In this document: positions 21,730 to 31,744 of the stretch, piece after piece
Layout of the letters: each line of letters opens with the position of its first letter
Position numbering within the stretch: position 1 is the first letter of the stretch
DNA from: Rapana venosa
Taxonomy: Eukaryota > Mollusca > Gastropoda > Neogastropoda > Muricidae
Direction of reading: 5' to 3'
Assembly: GCA_028751875.1 (NCBI GenBank)
Contig: CM054138.1
Location: forward strand, 37,007,195 to 37,071,194
DNA length: 64,000 bases
Position numbers and translations under genes: made by a program
Notes under the pieces: generated by a model
The model's database searches: none
The model's input: the letters and a program-made list of their open reading frames with translations, nothing else
What the model was told of the DNA's origin: nothing

Positions 21730-23275
21730 ACTACCTTCTTCTTCTTCTTGAAGTGTCCGGTCTGGTCCTGCAGACATCGACGATCATGGCTCTCCATTCT
21801 TCCCTGTTCTCGGTCCCTCTCATGAGCTCATTGTTGCTGCCCTCTTTATTCGTTGCGAATTTGTTTAAGCTGTCTGTGAATTTTGTGCGTTGTCTTCCTC
21901 TGCTCTTGTTTTCACATATTTTGCCACTCCATAACAGTTTCTCTAGTCCGTCAGCCCTGATTATATGGCCGAAAAATTTGAGCTGTCTTTCTCTAATGGT
22001 GTTGAGAAGGGATCTCTTGTATCCAGCCATTTCCATTACTTCTGCATTTGGGTTTTTTTTTGTCCATGAGACTTTCATGATTCTCTGGATGAACCACATC
22101 TCCACTGCTTCTAGTCGCTGTTCTGTATCCTTGGCTAGGGTCCAGCACTCACATCCGTACAGAAGAATGGACCATACGTAGGCTCTCACAACATGGATCT
22201 TTGTCTTGAGGCTTATCTTACTGTTGGTAAAAATGCATTTCATGTTGTTAAAAGTTGCCTTAGATTGGCCGATTCTCTTCTTGATTTCTGTGTCACACTT
22301 GCCGTCCGGGGTGATAGTACAACCAAGGTATTTAAAGGTGTTTACTTGTCTGATTCTCTCTCCTTTACAGACTATGTTGCATTGTGGTATAACAGCTTTT
22401 TTTGAGATCACCATGCATTCTGTCTTCTTTGCATTGAGCTGTAATCCTTTCTTTTTGCTTTCGTCTGTTACTGTTGTTAAAATCTTGTGCAGTTTTTCTT
22501 CAGAGTCGGCGATAAGGACTGTGTCATCTGCATATCTCAGGTTGTTGATGTTGTGGCCACCTACACTAATTCCCTCATGATTCTCAATATTTCGTAGAAT
22601 TATGTCACTATATACATTAAATAAATCAGGTGAGAACACGCAGCCCTGCCTCACACCCCTGCAGATTGGTCTATATTGACTGATGTCATTGTCGACTCTA
22701 ATGGCTGCCTCCTGTTCCCAATATATGTTTCTGAGGACTCGAAGATCTTTCCTGTCGATGTATAGCCCTGCCAGAATATCAAACAAGTCGGAGTGTCGTA
22801 CTTTGTCGAACGCTTTTGAGTAGTCAATGAAGCAGAGGTACAGGTCTTTCTGGACCTCGATGGATCTTTCCATGAGAGTTTTCAATGCAAAGATTGCATT
22901 TCTGGTGCCTTTGTCTGCCATGAATCCAAAGTGCGTTTCTGATATTTCTGGGAGTATTTTATTTCTCATTCTCTTCATGAGTATTCGGAAAAAATCTTTG
23001 GTGAGGTGACTCATCAGGCTGATTGTACGATGTTGGTCACATTCAGCTGTGCCCCGTTTCTTAGGGATCGCAATGTAGATGGACTTTTTCATATCTGTCG
23101 GAATCTCTCCTGTGTCATATATATTGTTTAGTAGTTTTGTGACTGCCTTAATTCCCACTTCATCCAGGGCTGTTATCAATTCAGATGGGATATCATCAGG
23201 TCCTGGCGCCTTACCTGCTCCAAATGTCAATATTGGTGTCACATCATCATCATGACCCAACATTTGCTGATCCAA
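21730..23275 (-). mobile_element. 5'-truncated RTE-like LINE with intact 514-codon RT frame
   Basis: One uninterrupted minus-strand frame covers RT and C-terminus. It contains GKAPGPDDIPSELI, FIDYSKAFDKV (motif A), GVRQGCVFSPDLF (motif B), LRYADDTVLIAD (YADD, plus-strand 22523-22534), FKYLGCTITPDGK, ILLYGCECWTL, LKFFGHIIRADGLEK, and then an Arg run from the (AAG)n tail at 21735. Compared with family elements only the endonuclease and the first part of the linker are missing. The absence of stops makes this one of the youngest LINEs in the window. It interrupts LINE family E copy 1 and possibly truncates the TTAA family 2 copy to its right. Confidence 0.8.
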
Positions 23276-23329
23276 TTTTTATTTTTGGTTTGTAGAAGCC
23301 GGAGATTCTTCGCACCCCCTGCCCATTTA

Positions 23330-23804
23330 AGTGCTGCCGGGTACTGGGGGCCATTTTTTGAATTTGATTCATCATTTCATCTTTGACACATTGACAAGCA
23401 TTTTGTTTGGGATTTTGGGCTCTCCAGTGTTCTGATTCTTGAAAAAAATTTTTTACTGTGCAAAAAGTGTCATCAGATGGATTCAGCCAGAAAAATCATC
23501 ACATTGTTTCAAGGGGACTAGTTGATGAACAGTTCAAGCCACGTAAGATAAGCAGCCCTAATTTTCAAAACTTTTCATTTTTCAGTATTCAGTGACATAT
23601 TTTGAAAATACGTACAAAAAATCATTACAGTCATCTATTGAAAAACTGAGTAACAAAGTCAAAAGTATACATAATAAACTTTTCAATGATGTATAATTTG
23701 TATGTCTTTATTATGTTGGGTAAATCTGCTGAATTTTTCAAATAAAGCCAAAATCACGTGTTACCACAAAACAGAGGGATCCATTTCACTGCGACTCCAT
23801 TGAG
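23330..23804. mobile_element. TTAA-flanked element, family 2, copy 2 (inverted, truncated)
   Basis: The sequence is an inverted relative of 17940-18400. It ends at CTCCATTGAG followed by TTAA (23805-23808). The other end, with the palindrome, is missing; the left border is unclear and lies between 23276 and 23400. Confidence 0.6.
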
Positions 23805-23975
23805 TTAAGCTTTTCAGCAAAGGGGATCTTCTTCTTAGCATTACACTCTGTTTCTGCCTGTGGTACAACATCCATACTTCTCTTTTCTTTGGCTTTTTCT
23901 CAAAATCAAATGCCACAGAAGGCAAAAGATAAAAAGCAGACAAAGAAAGTTTAACAAACACAGACAATAACTTAC

Positions 23976-24140
23976 AATAAAGTTTCTGGATGATGGTGCA
24001 CATGGACCAGCAGGGGACCGCACAGTCAGATCTTCAGCCTGAGGACCTTTGAACCTGTAGTCAGCCAGCCAGCCTTCAGGCGAGTACTGTGCCTTCTCCC
24101 TTTCTTGGTACTTGCCCTCAGAGAAGTTCTGCACATACAG
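23976..24140 (-). CDS. Host gene exon E6
   Basis: This is a predicted 165-nt exon with acceptor GAGGTCTGCAG before 24140 and a strong donor GTAAGT after 23976. It is in phase 0 at both ends. It encodes 55 residues starting LYVQNFSEGKYQEREKAQYS and continuing PEGWLADYRFKGPQAEDLTV, RSPAGPCAPSSRNFI. Joined to E5, the sequence reads as a continuous strand pattern (ISFQMQ then LYVQNFSEG), similar in style to the last strands of PKD repeats. No transmembrane helix is seen. Being symmetric, it could be skipped in frame. Confidence 0.65.
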
Positions 24141-24499
24141 CTGCAGACCTCAGAAACAACCTCCCGATCAAACCACATTAACATATCACACAAGCACTAG
24201 GCCAAGGTCAAAAAGCTTGTCAATCATTGATGTAAGCTAAGTGATGTAAGCCTGCATTAAAAAGCTGTTATGCTTTAAAATGTTACGTTAAGATTGTTTT
24301 CAGTCATGACAAACTCTAAGAATTACAACCTGCACCCTCCTTTTAGTATAAAGGGACAAACATTTTCTGAAGTTGGACTGCCTATATGACAAAATACTTG
24401 AAAATACTTATACACACACACTTCTAATCTAGTATACACTTATGGTCTCACAGTGATTACAACACGGGATGAGAGAGATGGAGCACATTTCTGATTTTA

Positions 24500-25620
24500 T
24501 GTTCCTCAGCTAGGGCTGAGATTTACCAATGGCAAGATTTAGCGTATGTGACTGTTGCCTGCCACCAAAGTAACTGCTTTCATACTTTGGGGATGATGTC
24601 TAAACACAACACCAGTGTGCATTCATTTTTTAAAATTTTGTCATCCGTTCCTGCTGGCACATCATAGCCTAGACTTCTGACAGGCGGAACTGGTTTTTAA
24701 TATGAGCACAAAGTGTTCTACATGCCTCTGCACATGGGGCCTTGGTTTAAAGTCTCATCCGAAGGACTTAAGGGGGTGTGGAGTCTGTACTGATGTTGTT
24801 AATTCAGGGGAAATATCCCTTTGGATGATCATCTTGTTGGTGGTTTGAACCCACACTATCAGATCATGAGCTTAACCTCTTAACTGCCCAGTGCAAGTGC
24901 ACCCTATATGCCGGGGAATAAAATTCTTATGTACCACTTGCTATGTTCATATCCCTCTTATTCAGAAATTACTAAATGAATAATCCTGATAGTCTACCCA
25001 ATGACAGTATATATATCGTAGATTACTTTGAGGCAAGCTCAAATTAGTTAGCATGATATTTCAATGCAAAAATATATTTAAAATGTAAAAAATAAAAACA
25101 CTTTCCTCATCACCATTTTCATTCTGAGTACCCTCCATCTCAACAGTCAAATGTCAGATATAAGTCCAGGCCAAATCTCTTTCTTTTTTTTTTTTAATGC
25201 ACGATCTCATGAATCATACATGATCATTTTCATCACTGTCAGGTAAATCTAAAGTTTTATTTGCCACTTTTTCCGCTGTGTAAAGTTATTGATACCTTCA
25301 ACAATAAGTGTCAGCCATTTTGAACAAGAACTGCCTAAGCAGTCATGCATAAAAACACAAAAAACGAGCTAAAAAACGATCGTTTTTGCCACGATTTTTG
25401 CAGCTAGATGTTGCCAAGCAACCGGAGAGTGACCTCCACTAATTTTGGAGTTCATTCCCTTTAACTGTAGACAAGGAAGCTGGCTTGTTTACTTCTATTC
25501 GACACCCCGGAAATTTTCCGGGTTGTAGGCGTATAGAGTGCACGTTTAACCCCGGAAAATTTCTGGGGTGGGGCAGTTTAGTGGTTAAACTCTGACCACT
25601 AAGCTATCCTACCCCCACAG
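24500..25620 (-). mobile_element. SINE (family S2), split by a TTAA element
   Basis: Read on the minus strand, the tRNA-like head begins at about 25620 with GGATAGCTTAGTGGTCAGAG (box A-like). It is interrupted at 25588/24872 and resumes with GCTCATGATCTGATAGTG and box B-like GGGTTCAAACC. The central domain (GATGAGACTTTAAACCAAGG) and a long tail (ACATCATCCCCAAAGTATG) follow, to about 24500. The inserted element is listed separately at 24876-25584. Confidence 0.7.
24876..25584. mobile_element. TTAA-flanked element, family 3, copy 1
   Basis: The 709-bp element lies between TTAA at 24872-24875 and 25585-25588. The terminal inverted repeats are CCTCTTAACTGCCC and CCACTAAACTGCCC, 12 of 14 identical. 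Near the right end are GGAAATTTTCC-type palindromes, and an internal AAAACGATCGTTTT palindrome lies near 25376-25389. No transposase frame is visible. Excision restores a continuous SINE head with a single TTAA. It is likely a piggyBac-mobilised MITE. Confidence 0.7.
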
Positions 25621-25639
25621 AGTGCATAATCTGGGTGAT

Positions 25640-25860
25640 TTTCAAGGTATTAGATGGGGAAAGCACAACACCACTACCATCACAAGCATCAAAAACAAAA
25701 TACTCAAATTCTTTTGTTTTGGTTTCTTGGCTAGAGCTCAGAGGTTCACCAATGGTGAGATTTTGTGTATGTGACCACTTTTGCCCACCATTTGGGTAAA
25801 GGCATTCCAACTTTAGAGATGATGCCGAAACACGACACCAGATGCAGGTAGTTTTAAATG
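25640..25860 (-). mobile_element. SINE S2 long-tail fragment
   Basis: GAGATTTTGTGTATGTGACC and GAGATGATGCCGAAACACGA match the tail of the reverse-orientation SINE copies at 24500-24660, 30600-30760 and 54540-54620. Head and centre are absent. Confidence 0.5.
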
Positions 25861-25957
25861 CTTGGTTCTAAATGAAATAGACCCACTGATTTTATTTATG
25901 TTAAATCAAATATTTGTTCTTGCCTTTAACAACCCAAATCCCCACACCCCATGTGTA

Positions 25958-25964
25958 TTACTTT

Positions 25965-25995
<31 letters not shown>

Positions 25996-26042
25996 TGTGT
26001 GTGTGTGTGTTTCGTGTGTGTGTGTGTGTGTGTGTGTGTAAA
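25958..26042. repeat. GT microsatellite
   Basis: Imperfect (TG)n, about 80 bp. Confidence 0.9.
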
Positions 26043-26059
26043 ACTAAAATGATTTATTT

Positions 26060-26540
26060 GTCAGGCCATGGACCTATACAAAAGGAGTTCACATCCACAT
26101 AACATGCACATACAGTTACACAGTTCCACTTTCAAGTGTATCTTTCCTAATTAGATATGCTTTGTAGAAGTAATTACAGAGTTTCGAAATAATGTCTTTG
26201 TTTCCACAAGAAAGCAGTAACACAAATTTGAACATTGAGGGTTTTCTGTAGTATTTTGGGGGAATAAGTTGTGAACGTAGATCAGTATACTTTGGACACA
26301 CCAACAAAAAGTGGTTGTTTCAGAAGTTTCTGCACAAATAGGGCAATAAGCATTGTTCACATTCACACTGTACATACCATAACTCAAATTTGAGCGCAAA
26401 GGCAGTTTGCCAATTCTAAATCTTGTAAATATTTTACGCACATTAAGACATGTCACAACACGAAAGTATGGAACTACAGTCAAGGAATCAGCGTATGTTG
26501 AGTATACTTCATAAAATTCATGTGATTCAAGGGCAGAATG
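26060..26540 (-). mobile_element. LINE C-terminal domain fragment
   Basis: The minus strand encodes VVTCLNVRKIFTRFRIGKLP, then CPICAETSETT, and after a frameshift near 26320 LVCPKYTDLRSQLIPPKYY. This is the C-P-I-C ... H/C knuckle that ends many molluscan CR1-like LINEs; compare CSFCDNQVENEHHLLFDC at 35850-36285. Only the last part of the element is present. Confidence 0.6.
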
Positions 26541-26567
26541 CCAGTCTTGTGAACACGAGTAAATTAA

Positions 26568-26844
26568 CCACTAGACTGCCCCACCCCATAAATTTTCCGG
26601 GGCTAAATGTGCACCCCATACGCCTACAACCCTGAAAATTTCCGGGGTGTTGAACCCAAGTAAACAAGCCAGCTTCCTTGACTACAGTTAAAAAAAAACA
26701 ACTCCAAAATTAGTGGAGATCACTCTCCTGTTGCTTGGCAACATCCAGCTGCAAAAACTGTGGCGAAAACGATCGTTTTTTAGCTCGTATTTTGTGTTTT
26801 TATGCATGACTGCTTGAGCAGTTCTTGTTCAAAATGGCTGACAC

Positions 26845-26848
<4 letters not shown>
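26568..26848. mobile_element. TTAA-flanked element, family 3, copy 2 (inverted, truncated)
   Basis: It starts after TTAA (26564-26567) with CCACTAGACTGCCCC. It matches the right-hand 280 bp of family 3 copy 1 in inverse orientation, including the AACGATCGTTTT palindrome. It is cut off at the GT microsatellite at 26849. Confidence 0.65.
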
Positions 26849-26909
<61 letters not shown>

Positions 26910-27055
26910 ATTCAAATTTGTTAAAACTATTTGTGATTGGTTGGATGTGTATAAATAAGTTTAATGCAAGCGCTCTGATTTGTTTTCACAAGATACAGAG
27001 CTATATAAATTCAATGATTATCACCATTATCATTATTATCATTGTTAAAAGCCAT
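26849..27055 (+). repeat. GT microsatellite followed by a diverged SINE-like tail
   Basis: (TG)n runs at 26849-26904. It is followed by AATGCAAGCGCTCTGATTTG and GAGCTATATAAATTCAATGA with ATT-rich repeats, a diverged relative of the GT-head/ATT-tail element at 10204-10370. Confidence 0.65.
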
Positions 27056-27162
27056 AAATTGAAATAATTTCTAAAAATTGCAGAAAATTTTCAGACATTA
27101 TTCTCAGAGTTATCACTGTACAGAAATTATCTCCAAACACACTTTTTCAGAAAACTTGTTAC

Positions 27163-27234
27163 CTGCATTTGAAAAGAAATGTTGCCTTCAAACCACTGCT
27201 CTTCACATTTAAAACCAAACACCAACTCGCCCTC
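27163..27234 (-). CDS. Host gene exon E5
   Basis: This is a predicted 72-nt exon in phase 0 at both ends. The acceptor is TTTTGTTTCAG and the donor is GTAACA after CAAATGCAG. It encodes 24 residues: EGELVFGFKCEEQWFEGNI then SFQMQ. The pattern F-x-C-x-x-x-W-F-x-G-N/Y followed by strand residues is loosely like the central part of a PKD repeat. Phase agrees with E4 and E6. It is symmetric, so exon skipping would keep the frame. Confidence 0.65.
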
Positions 27235-27345
27235 CTGAAACAAAAGTCATATGCATTAGAGTAAATATAAAGTCAGGCAAAACAATACATCCACACATAC
27301 ACATGCATTAATGCATGTGCGCATGCACACCCCTCTCCCTTTCAG

Positions 27346-27540
27346 GGACAGGATAACCTGGTGGCTAAAGCATTGGGCTCATGATCTGCTTTTCGAAAGA
27401 GTAGGCCATTGTGTGCCAGTGGGAATGGATGACAAAATTTACAAAACTGCATACACTTGGGGACTGGATGCAAAAGCACATGATGCTTATTCCATTAACC
27501 TCAAAATAAAAGAATAAATAAATAAAATAAGTAAATAAAT
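27346..27540 (+). mobile_element. SINE S2 copy with internal deletion
   Basis: A tRNA-like head (GGATAACCTGGTGGCTAAAG, GGGCTCATGATCTG) is joined directly to the distal part (CTTTTCGAAAGAGTAGGCC ... GCTTATTCCATTAACC) and a tail of AATAAATAAATAAA. Box B and the central domain are missing. Confidence 0.65.
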
Positions 27541-27965
27541 GGCCTGGATTTCAGCCACCACTGAGATGCCTGTTCAAGGGAATTTTCCCCCTGGAGTTAA
27601 TATCAGTTCTGACTCCACTCTCCCTAAAGTCTTTCAGATGAGACTATAAACTGAGGTTCCATGTGTGAACACATGCAGAACATCTTGCACTCATGTTAAA
27701 ACCTGTTCTGCCTTTAGGAAGAGTAGGCTCCAGGAAAAAAAAAGTGGGGATTGACAGGGTCACCATGACTCCACTATCCAGGCTAGACTAAAAATTCAGC
27801 ATGGCAAGGGAACGCAGAAGAAGGAAGAGTAGGCCATTGTGTGCTGCAGGGAACATATGACAACATTTACAAAACCACATGCACACAGGGAATGGATGTT
27901 AAAAAAGCATGAGTACTTATTCATTGTCCTCAAAATAAAAGAATTCAAATAAAAAAAGAAGTAAA
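27541..27965 (+). mobile_element. SINE S2 copy, diverged and interrupted
   Basis: The central domain (CAGATGAGACTATAAACTGA) and the distal part (GTAGGCCATTGTGTGC) are present. About 100 bp of foreign sequence separates two partial GAGTAGGC motifs (27722 and 27830). The tail is A-rich and ends about 40 bp before the donor side of exon E4. Confidence 0.6.
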
Positions 27966-28007
27966 AACCCCATAGAAATACACAATGTTGATAAACCATC
28001 AACCAAC

Positions 28008-28146
28008 CTTCAGCATGTGTACACTGTCACTGTCCATGTCTGTCCACTCAACCACCACTGTGTCTCCCTGCCTGTCCTCCTCCTCCACAGTGATGTTCCA
28101 CAAGACATTTGTGTTCATCCTCACCTGCACTTCCTTCATCTCCCTT
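28008..28146 (-). CDS. Host gene exon E4
   Basis: This is a predicted 139-nt exon with acceptor TGTTTTGACAG before 28146 and donor GTTGGT after 28008. It begins in phase 2 (matching E3) and ends in phase 0 (matching E5). It encodes REMKEVQVRMNTNVLWNITV, then EEEDRQGDTVVVEWTDMDSD, SVHMLK. N-V-x-W-N-I-T-V followed by an acidic loop and V-V-V-E-W resembles the first half of a PKD repeat, with one N-glycosylation sequon (NIT). This is the best-supported exon. A 1.8 kb pyrimidine tract on the transcript ends about 390 nt upstream of the acceptor. Confidence 0.7.
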
Positions 28147-28532
28147 CTGTCAAAACATACCACATAAACACACACATTAGATGCTATATAGCAGCGTGGT
28201 ACAGACTTCAATCCTGCGGGTTTCTGATGTAGTAGATTCAAATCTCAGCAGTGGTGTCTGGTAAATTTGCTACCTTAGAGCCAAACCTGGTTATCTCCAG
28301 TGTGCCCAGTGAAGGAGGTAACCTGGTTTGGTTCTAATGTAGAGAATTAAGGGTGGGTTTAAAAAAAATATAATTCCTTGGATCAACATAAATAAAGTTC
28401 AGACCTGCTAGTGCCTTAATTCCCTCTGTGTATAATATTCATATACAGAAGATCAAATGTGCATAACATCTTTAAAGATCCCATAATTCATGTCAGCTTC
28501 TGGTGGGTTTAAAAAACAGAGACATACCAATA

Positions 28533-30341
28533 GGAGAAGGAAAGGAAAGGAAAGGGAAGAGAAGAGAAGAGAAGGGAAGAGATGAGAAGGGAAGGGAAGG
28601 GATGACAGGGGAAGAGATGAGAAGGGGAAGGAAAGGGAAGAGAAGGGAAGAGAAGAGAAGAGAAGAGAAGGGAAGGGAAGGGAAGGGAAGGGAAGGGAAG
28701 GGAAGAGATGAGAAGGGAAGGGATGACAGGGGAAGAGATGAGAAGGGAAGGGAAGGGGGGAAGGGAAGAGAAGAGAAGAGAAGGGAAGGGAAGGGAAGGG
28801 AAGGGAAGGGACGACAGGGGAAGAGATGAGAAGGGAAGGGAAGGGAAGAGAAGGGAAGAGAAGAGAAGAGAAGAGAAGGGAAGGAAGGGAAGGGAAGGGA
28901 AGGGAAGGGAAGGGAAGGGAAGGAAGAGAGAAGGGAAGGGATGACAGGGGAAGAGATGAGAAGGGAAGGGAAGGGAAGAGAAGGGAAGGGAAGGGAAGGG
29001 AAGAGAAGGGAAGGGAAGGGAAGGGAAGGGAAGAGAAGGGAAGGGAAGGGAAGGGAAGGGAAGAGAAGGGAAGGAAGGGAGCATGAGAAGGGAAGGAAAG
29101 GGATGAGAAGAGAAGGGAAGAGATGAGAAGGGAAGGGATGAGAAGGGAAGGGAAGGGAAGGGAAGGATGAAGAAGGGAAGGAAAGGGATGAGAAGGGATG
29201 GAGAAGGGAAGGAAAGGAAGAAGGAAGGGAAGGGAAGGGAAGGGAAGGGAAGGGAAAGAAGAGAAGGAAAGGGAAGGGAGAAGGAAGGAAGAGGAAGGGA
29301 AGGGAAGGGAAGGGAAGGGAAGGGAAGGAGAGAAGGGAAGGAAGGAGAGAAGGGAAGGAAAGGGATGAGAAGAGAAGGGAAGAGATGAGAAGGGAAGGGA
29401 TGAGAAGGGAAGGAAAGGGAAGAGAAGAGAAGGGAAGGAAGGGAAGGGAAGGAGAGAAGAGAAGGGAAGGAAAAGGGAAGGGATGAGAAGGGAAAGAGAT
29501 GAGAAGGGAAGGGAAGGGAAGAGAAGAAGGAAGGGAAGGGAAGGGAAGAAGAGAGAGAGGAAGGGAAGGGAGAAGGGAAGAGAGAGAAGGGAAGGGAAGG
29601 GAAGAGAAGAGAAGGGAAGGAAGGGAAGGAAGGGAAGGGAAGGGAAGGGAGAAGAGAAGGGAGAAGGGAAGAGAAGAGAAGAAGGAAGGGAAGGGGAGAA
29701 GGGAAGAGATGAGAAGGGAAGGGAAGGGAAGAGAAGGGAAGGGAAGGGAAGAGAAGAGAAGGGAAGGAAGGGAAGGGGAAGGGAAGAGAAGAGGAAGGAA
29801 AGAAGGAAGAAGGAAGAGGAAGGAGAGAAGGGAAGAGGAAGGGAAGGAGGAAGAGAAGAGAAGAGAAAGGGAAGGGAAGGGAAGGGAAGAGAAGAGAAGG
29901 GAAGGGATGAGAAGGGAAGAGATGAGAAGGGAAGGGGAAGGGGAAGGGAAGGGAAGGGAAGGGAAGGGAAAGGGGAAGGGAAGGGAGGGAAGGGAAGGGA
30001 AGAGGAAGGGAAGGGAAGAGAAGAAGAAGAGAAGAGAAGAGAGGAAGAGAGAGAGAAGGGAAGGGAAGGAAAGGAGGAAGGAGAGGAAAGGGAAGAGAAG
30101 AGATGGGAAGGGAAGGGAAGGGAAGAGAAGGGATGAGAAAGGGAGGAGATGAGAAGGGAAGGAGGAAGAGAAGGGAAGAGATGAGAAGGGAAGGGAAGGG
30201 AAGGGAAGAGAAGAGAAGGGATGGAAGGGAAGAGATGAGAAGGGAAGAGAAGGGAAGGAAAGGGAAGAGGAAAGAGAAGAGAAGGGAAGGATGAGAAGGG
30301 AAAGAGAAGGAAGGGAAGGGAAGGGAAGGGAAGAGGAGAGA
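28533..30341. repeat. 1.8 kb polypurine array, AAGGG/AGAAGGG type
   Basis: The plus strand is almost only A and G, built from GGGAA pentamers with AGAGA and GATGAG variants. A block GATGACAGGGGAAGAGATGA recurs at about 28601, 28722, 28810 (one base changed) and 28940, showing higher-order duplication. Frames of 500-640 codons through it encode only Ser/Pro/Leu/Phe or Gly/Lys/Arg/Glu and are artefacts. Confidence 0.95.
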
Positions 30342-30589
30342 CATCAACAGATATAATCTGATGAGTGAGTAACACTCAAAGGACTAAAAAAAATCATTTA
30401 AAAAAATACATTATAAGTAAATGAATTCATCAATATTAAATCATATATAATCAGTGTCAAGCTCTTGTCTGATAACATTTTCTGACACCCATTAGCATAA
30501 AAGTTTTGTCCTGGCACCTGAATTATATGTTAAAAAATATTTTCCCCCACCAATCTGTAATATCACTTTGTATATTCTGATCAAGTGAC

Positions 30590-30870
30590 TGAATTCTTGC
30601 TAACAGCCACAAAAGGTACAATATTTGTTCTTTGGCTACAGCTTAAATGCTCAACAATTGTGAGATTATTATGCATTTGTGACCATTTGCCCACAATTAA
30701 GATAGCAACATTCTGACTTTGGGGATTATGTCTAAACACAACACCAGCATGCATGTAGTTTAACAATTTTTTTCATTCCTACTGCCATGCAAAGGCCTAC
30801 TCTTCTTAAAGGTGGAACAGGTTTTAATGTGTGCACAAGGTGTTCTGCCTGCATTTGAGCAACCTGAGAA
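30590..30870 (-). mobile_element. SINE S2 fragment, long-tail type
   Basis: Reverse-orientation matches to the SINE distal part (AAGAGTAGGCC reversed near 30800) and the long tail (CTTTGGGGATTATGTCTAAA at 30718). The head is missing. Confidence 0.5.
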
Positions 30871-31740
30871 GATATTGGCTTAATTATAATTTGCTTGATG
30901 TTCAAACATTACTTGCAGATTCTTTCTTCTTTTGGTTTCTGTATTTTCTACCAGCCGACAAGAGTTTGTGTCAATCAAAAGTTTTCACTCAAAGACACTT
31001 ATAAACGAAGTTTTCCATTTGGGGAAATAAAACAAATGCATGGGTGAAAGTTAAAAAATCTCTCAATCCTGAAACCTTACATTTCTGTGTCCTCCGGACA
31101 TTCCCAATCCTGAAAATTTTTGCATCCAATCCTGAAGTGATTAAAGCACAATTCCACCCATCTGTAACTTTATGCACACTTTCAAGTTACATTCCACACA
31201 CAAAATGTGACAAATAAATCACTTACAGTACACAGATATTTCTTAATTTATTCGTGTCTTAATTTATTCGTGTTCTGATGGCCATGGACTTTTGTGTCAA
31301 AGTTATTTGCACTGGAATAAAAAAAACAACACCCCCAAAACACAAGCATACAGTGAAGGGAGAGTCCTTGGGTCTTAGTGAGGCAAGTGGTCCATGTTAG
31401 GTGGAAGCAAATTCCTCTGCCACTTACTCTCGCGTTGAAGTTTTTCCAGATAATTATATGTGTTCAATAGTATATTGATACTGCTGTTGACCAAAGTAAT
31501 TCACACATTAAAACATTGCAAGGCATACAGCAAATAAAATTAAAAAAGGGGAGGGGGGGAGGGGGGCTATGACTTAGCAGGAAGACACCAAGTCAATTAA
31601 AAAGGCTTTGCTATCATGACTTTACAGAATACCTTGAAGATCATAACATGCAGAAGGTCTGAAGAATTCTCCATTCTGCTCAGACAATCTGTAGCTGTAG
31701 TAGCAGTCAATAATCTCTAATGCCTACATGACCTCAGCCT
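30871..31740. other. Intron spacer, nothing firm
   Basis: AT-rich sequence. A 62-codon minus-strand frame at 30989-31177 has no splice sites and no recognised motif. A short G-rich run lies near 31548-31566. Confidence 0.35.
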
Positions 31741-31744
31741 TTAA

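Noticed and set aside
28453..30375. Very long minus-strand frames (up to 640 codons) rich in Ser, Pro, Leu and Phe, and plus-strand Gly/Lys/Arg/Glu frames
   Set aside because: They are direct translation of the AAGGG-type polypurine array, which lacks stops by composition. No domain, start context or splice structure supports them.
30989..31177. 62-codon minus-strand frame
   Set aside because: It has no splice sites, no recognised motif and no second copy in the window.
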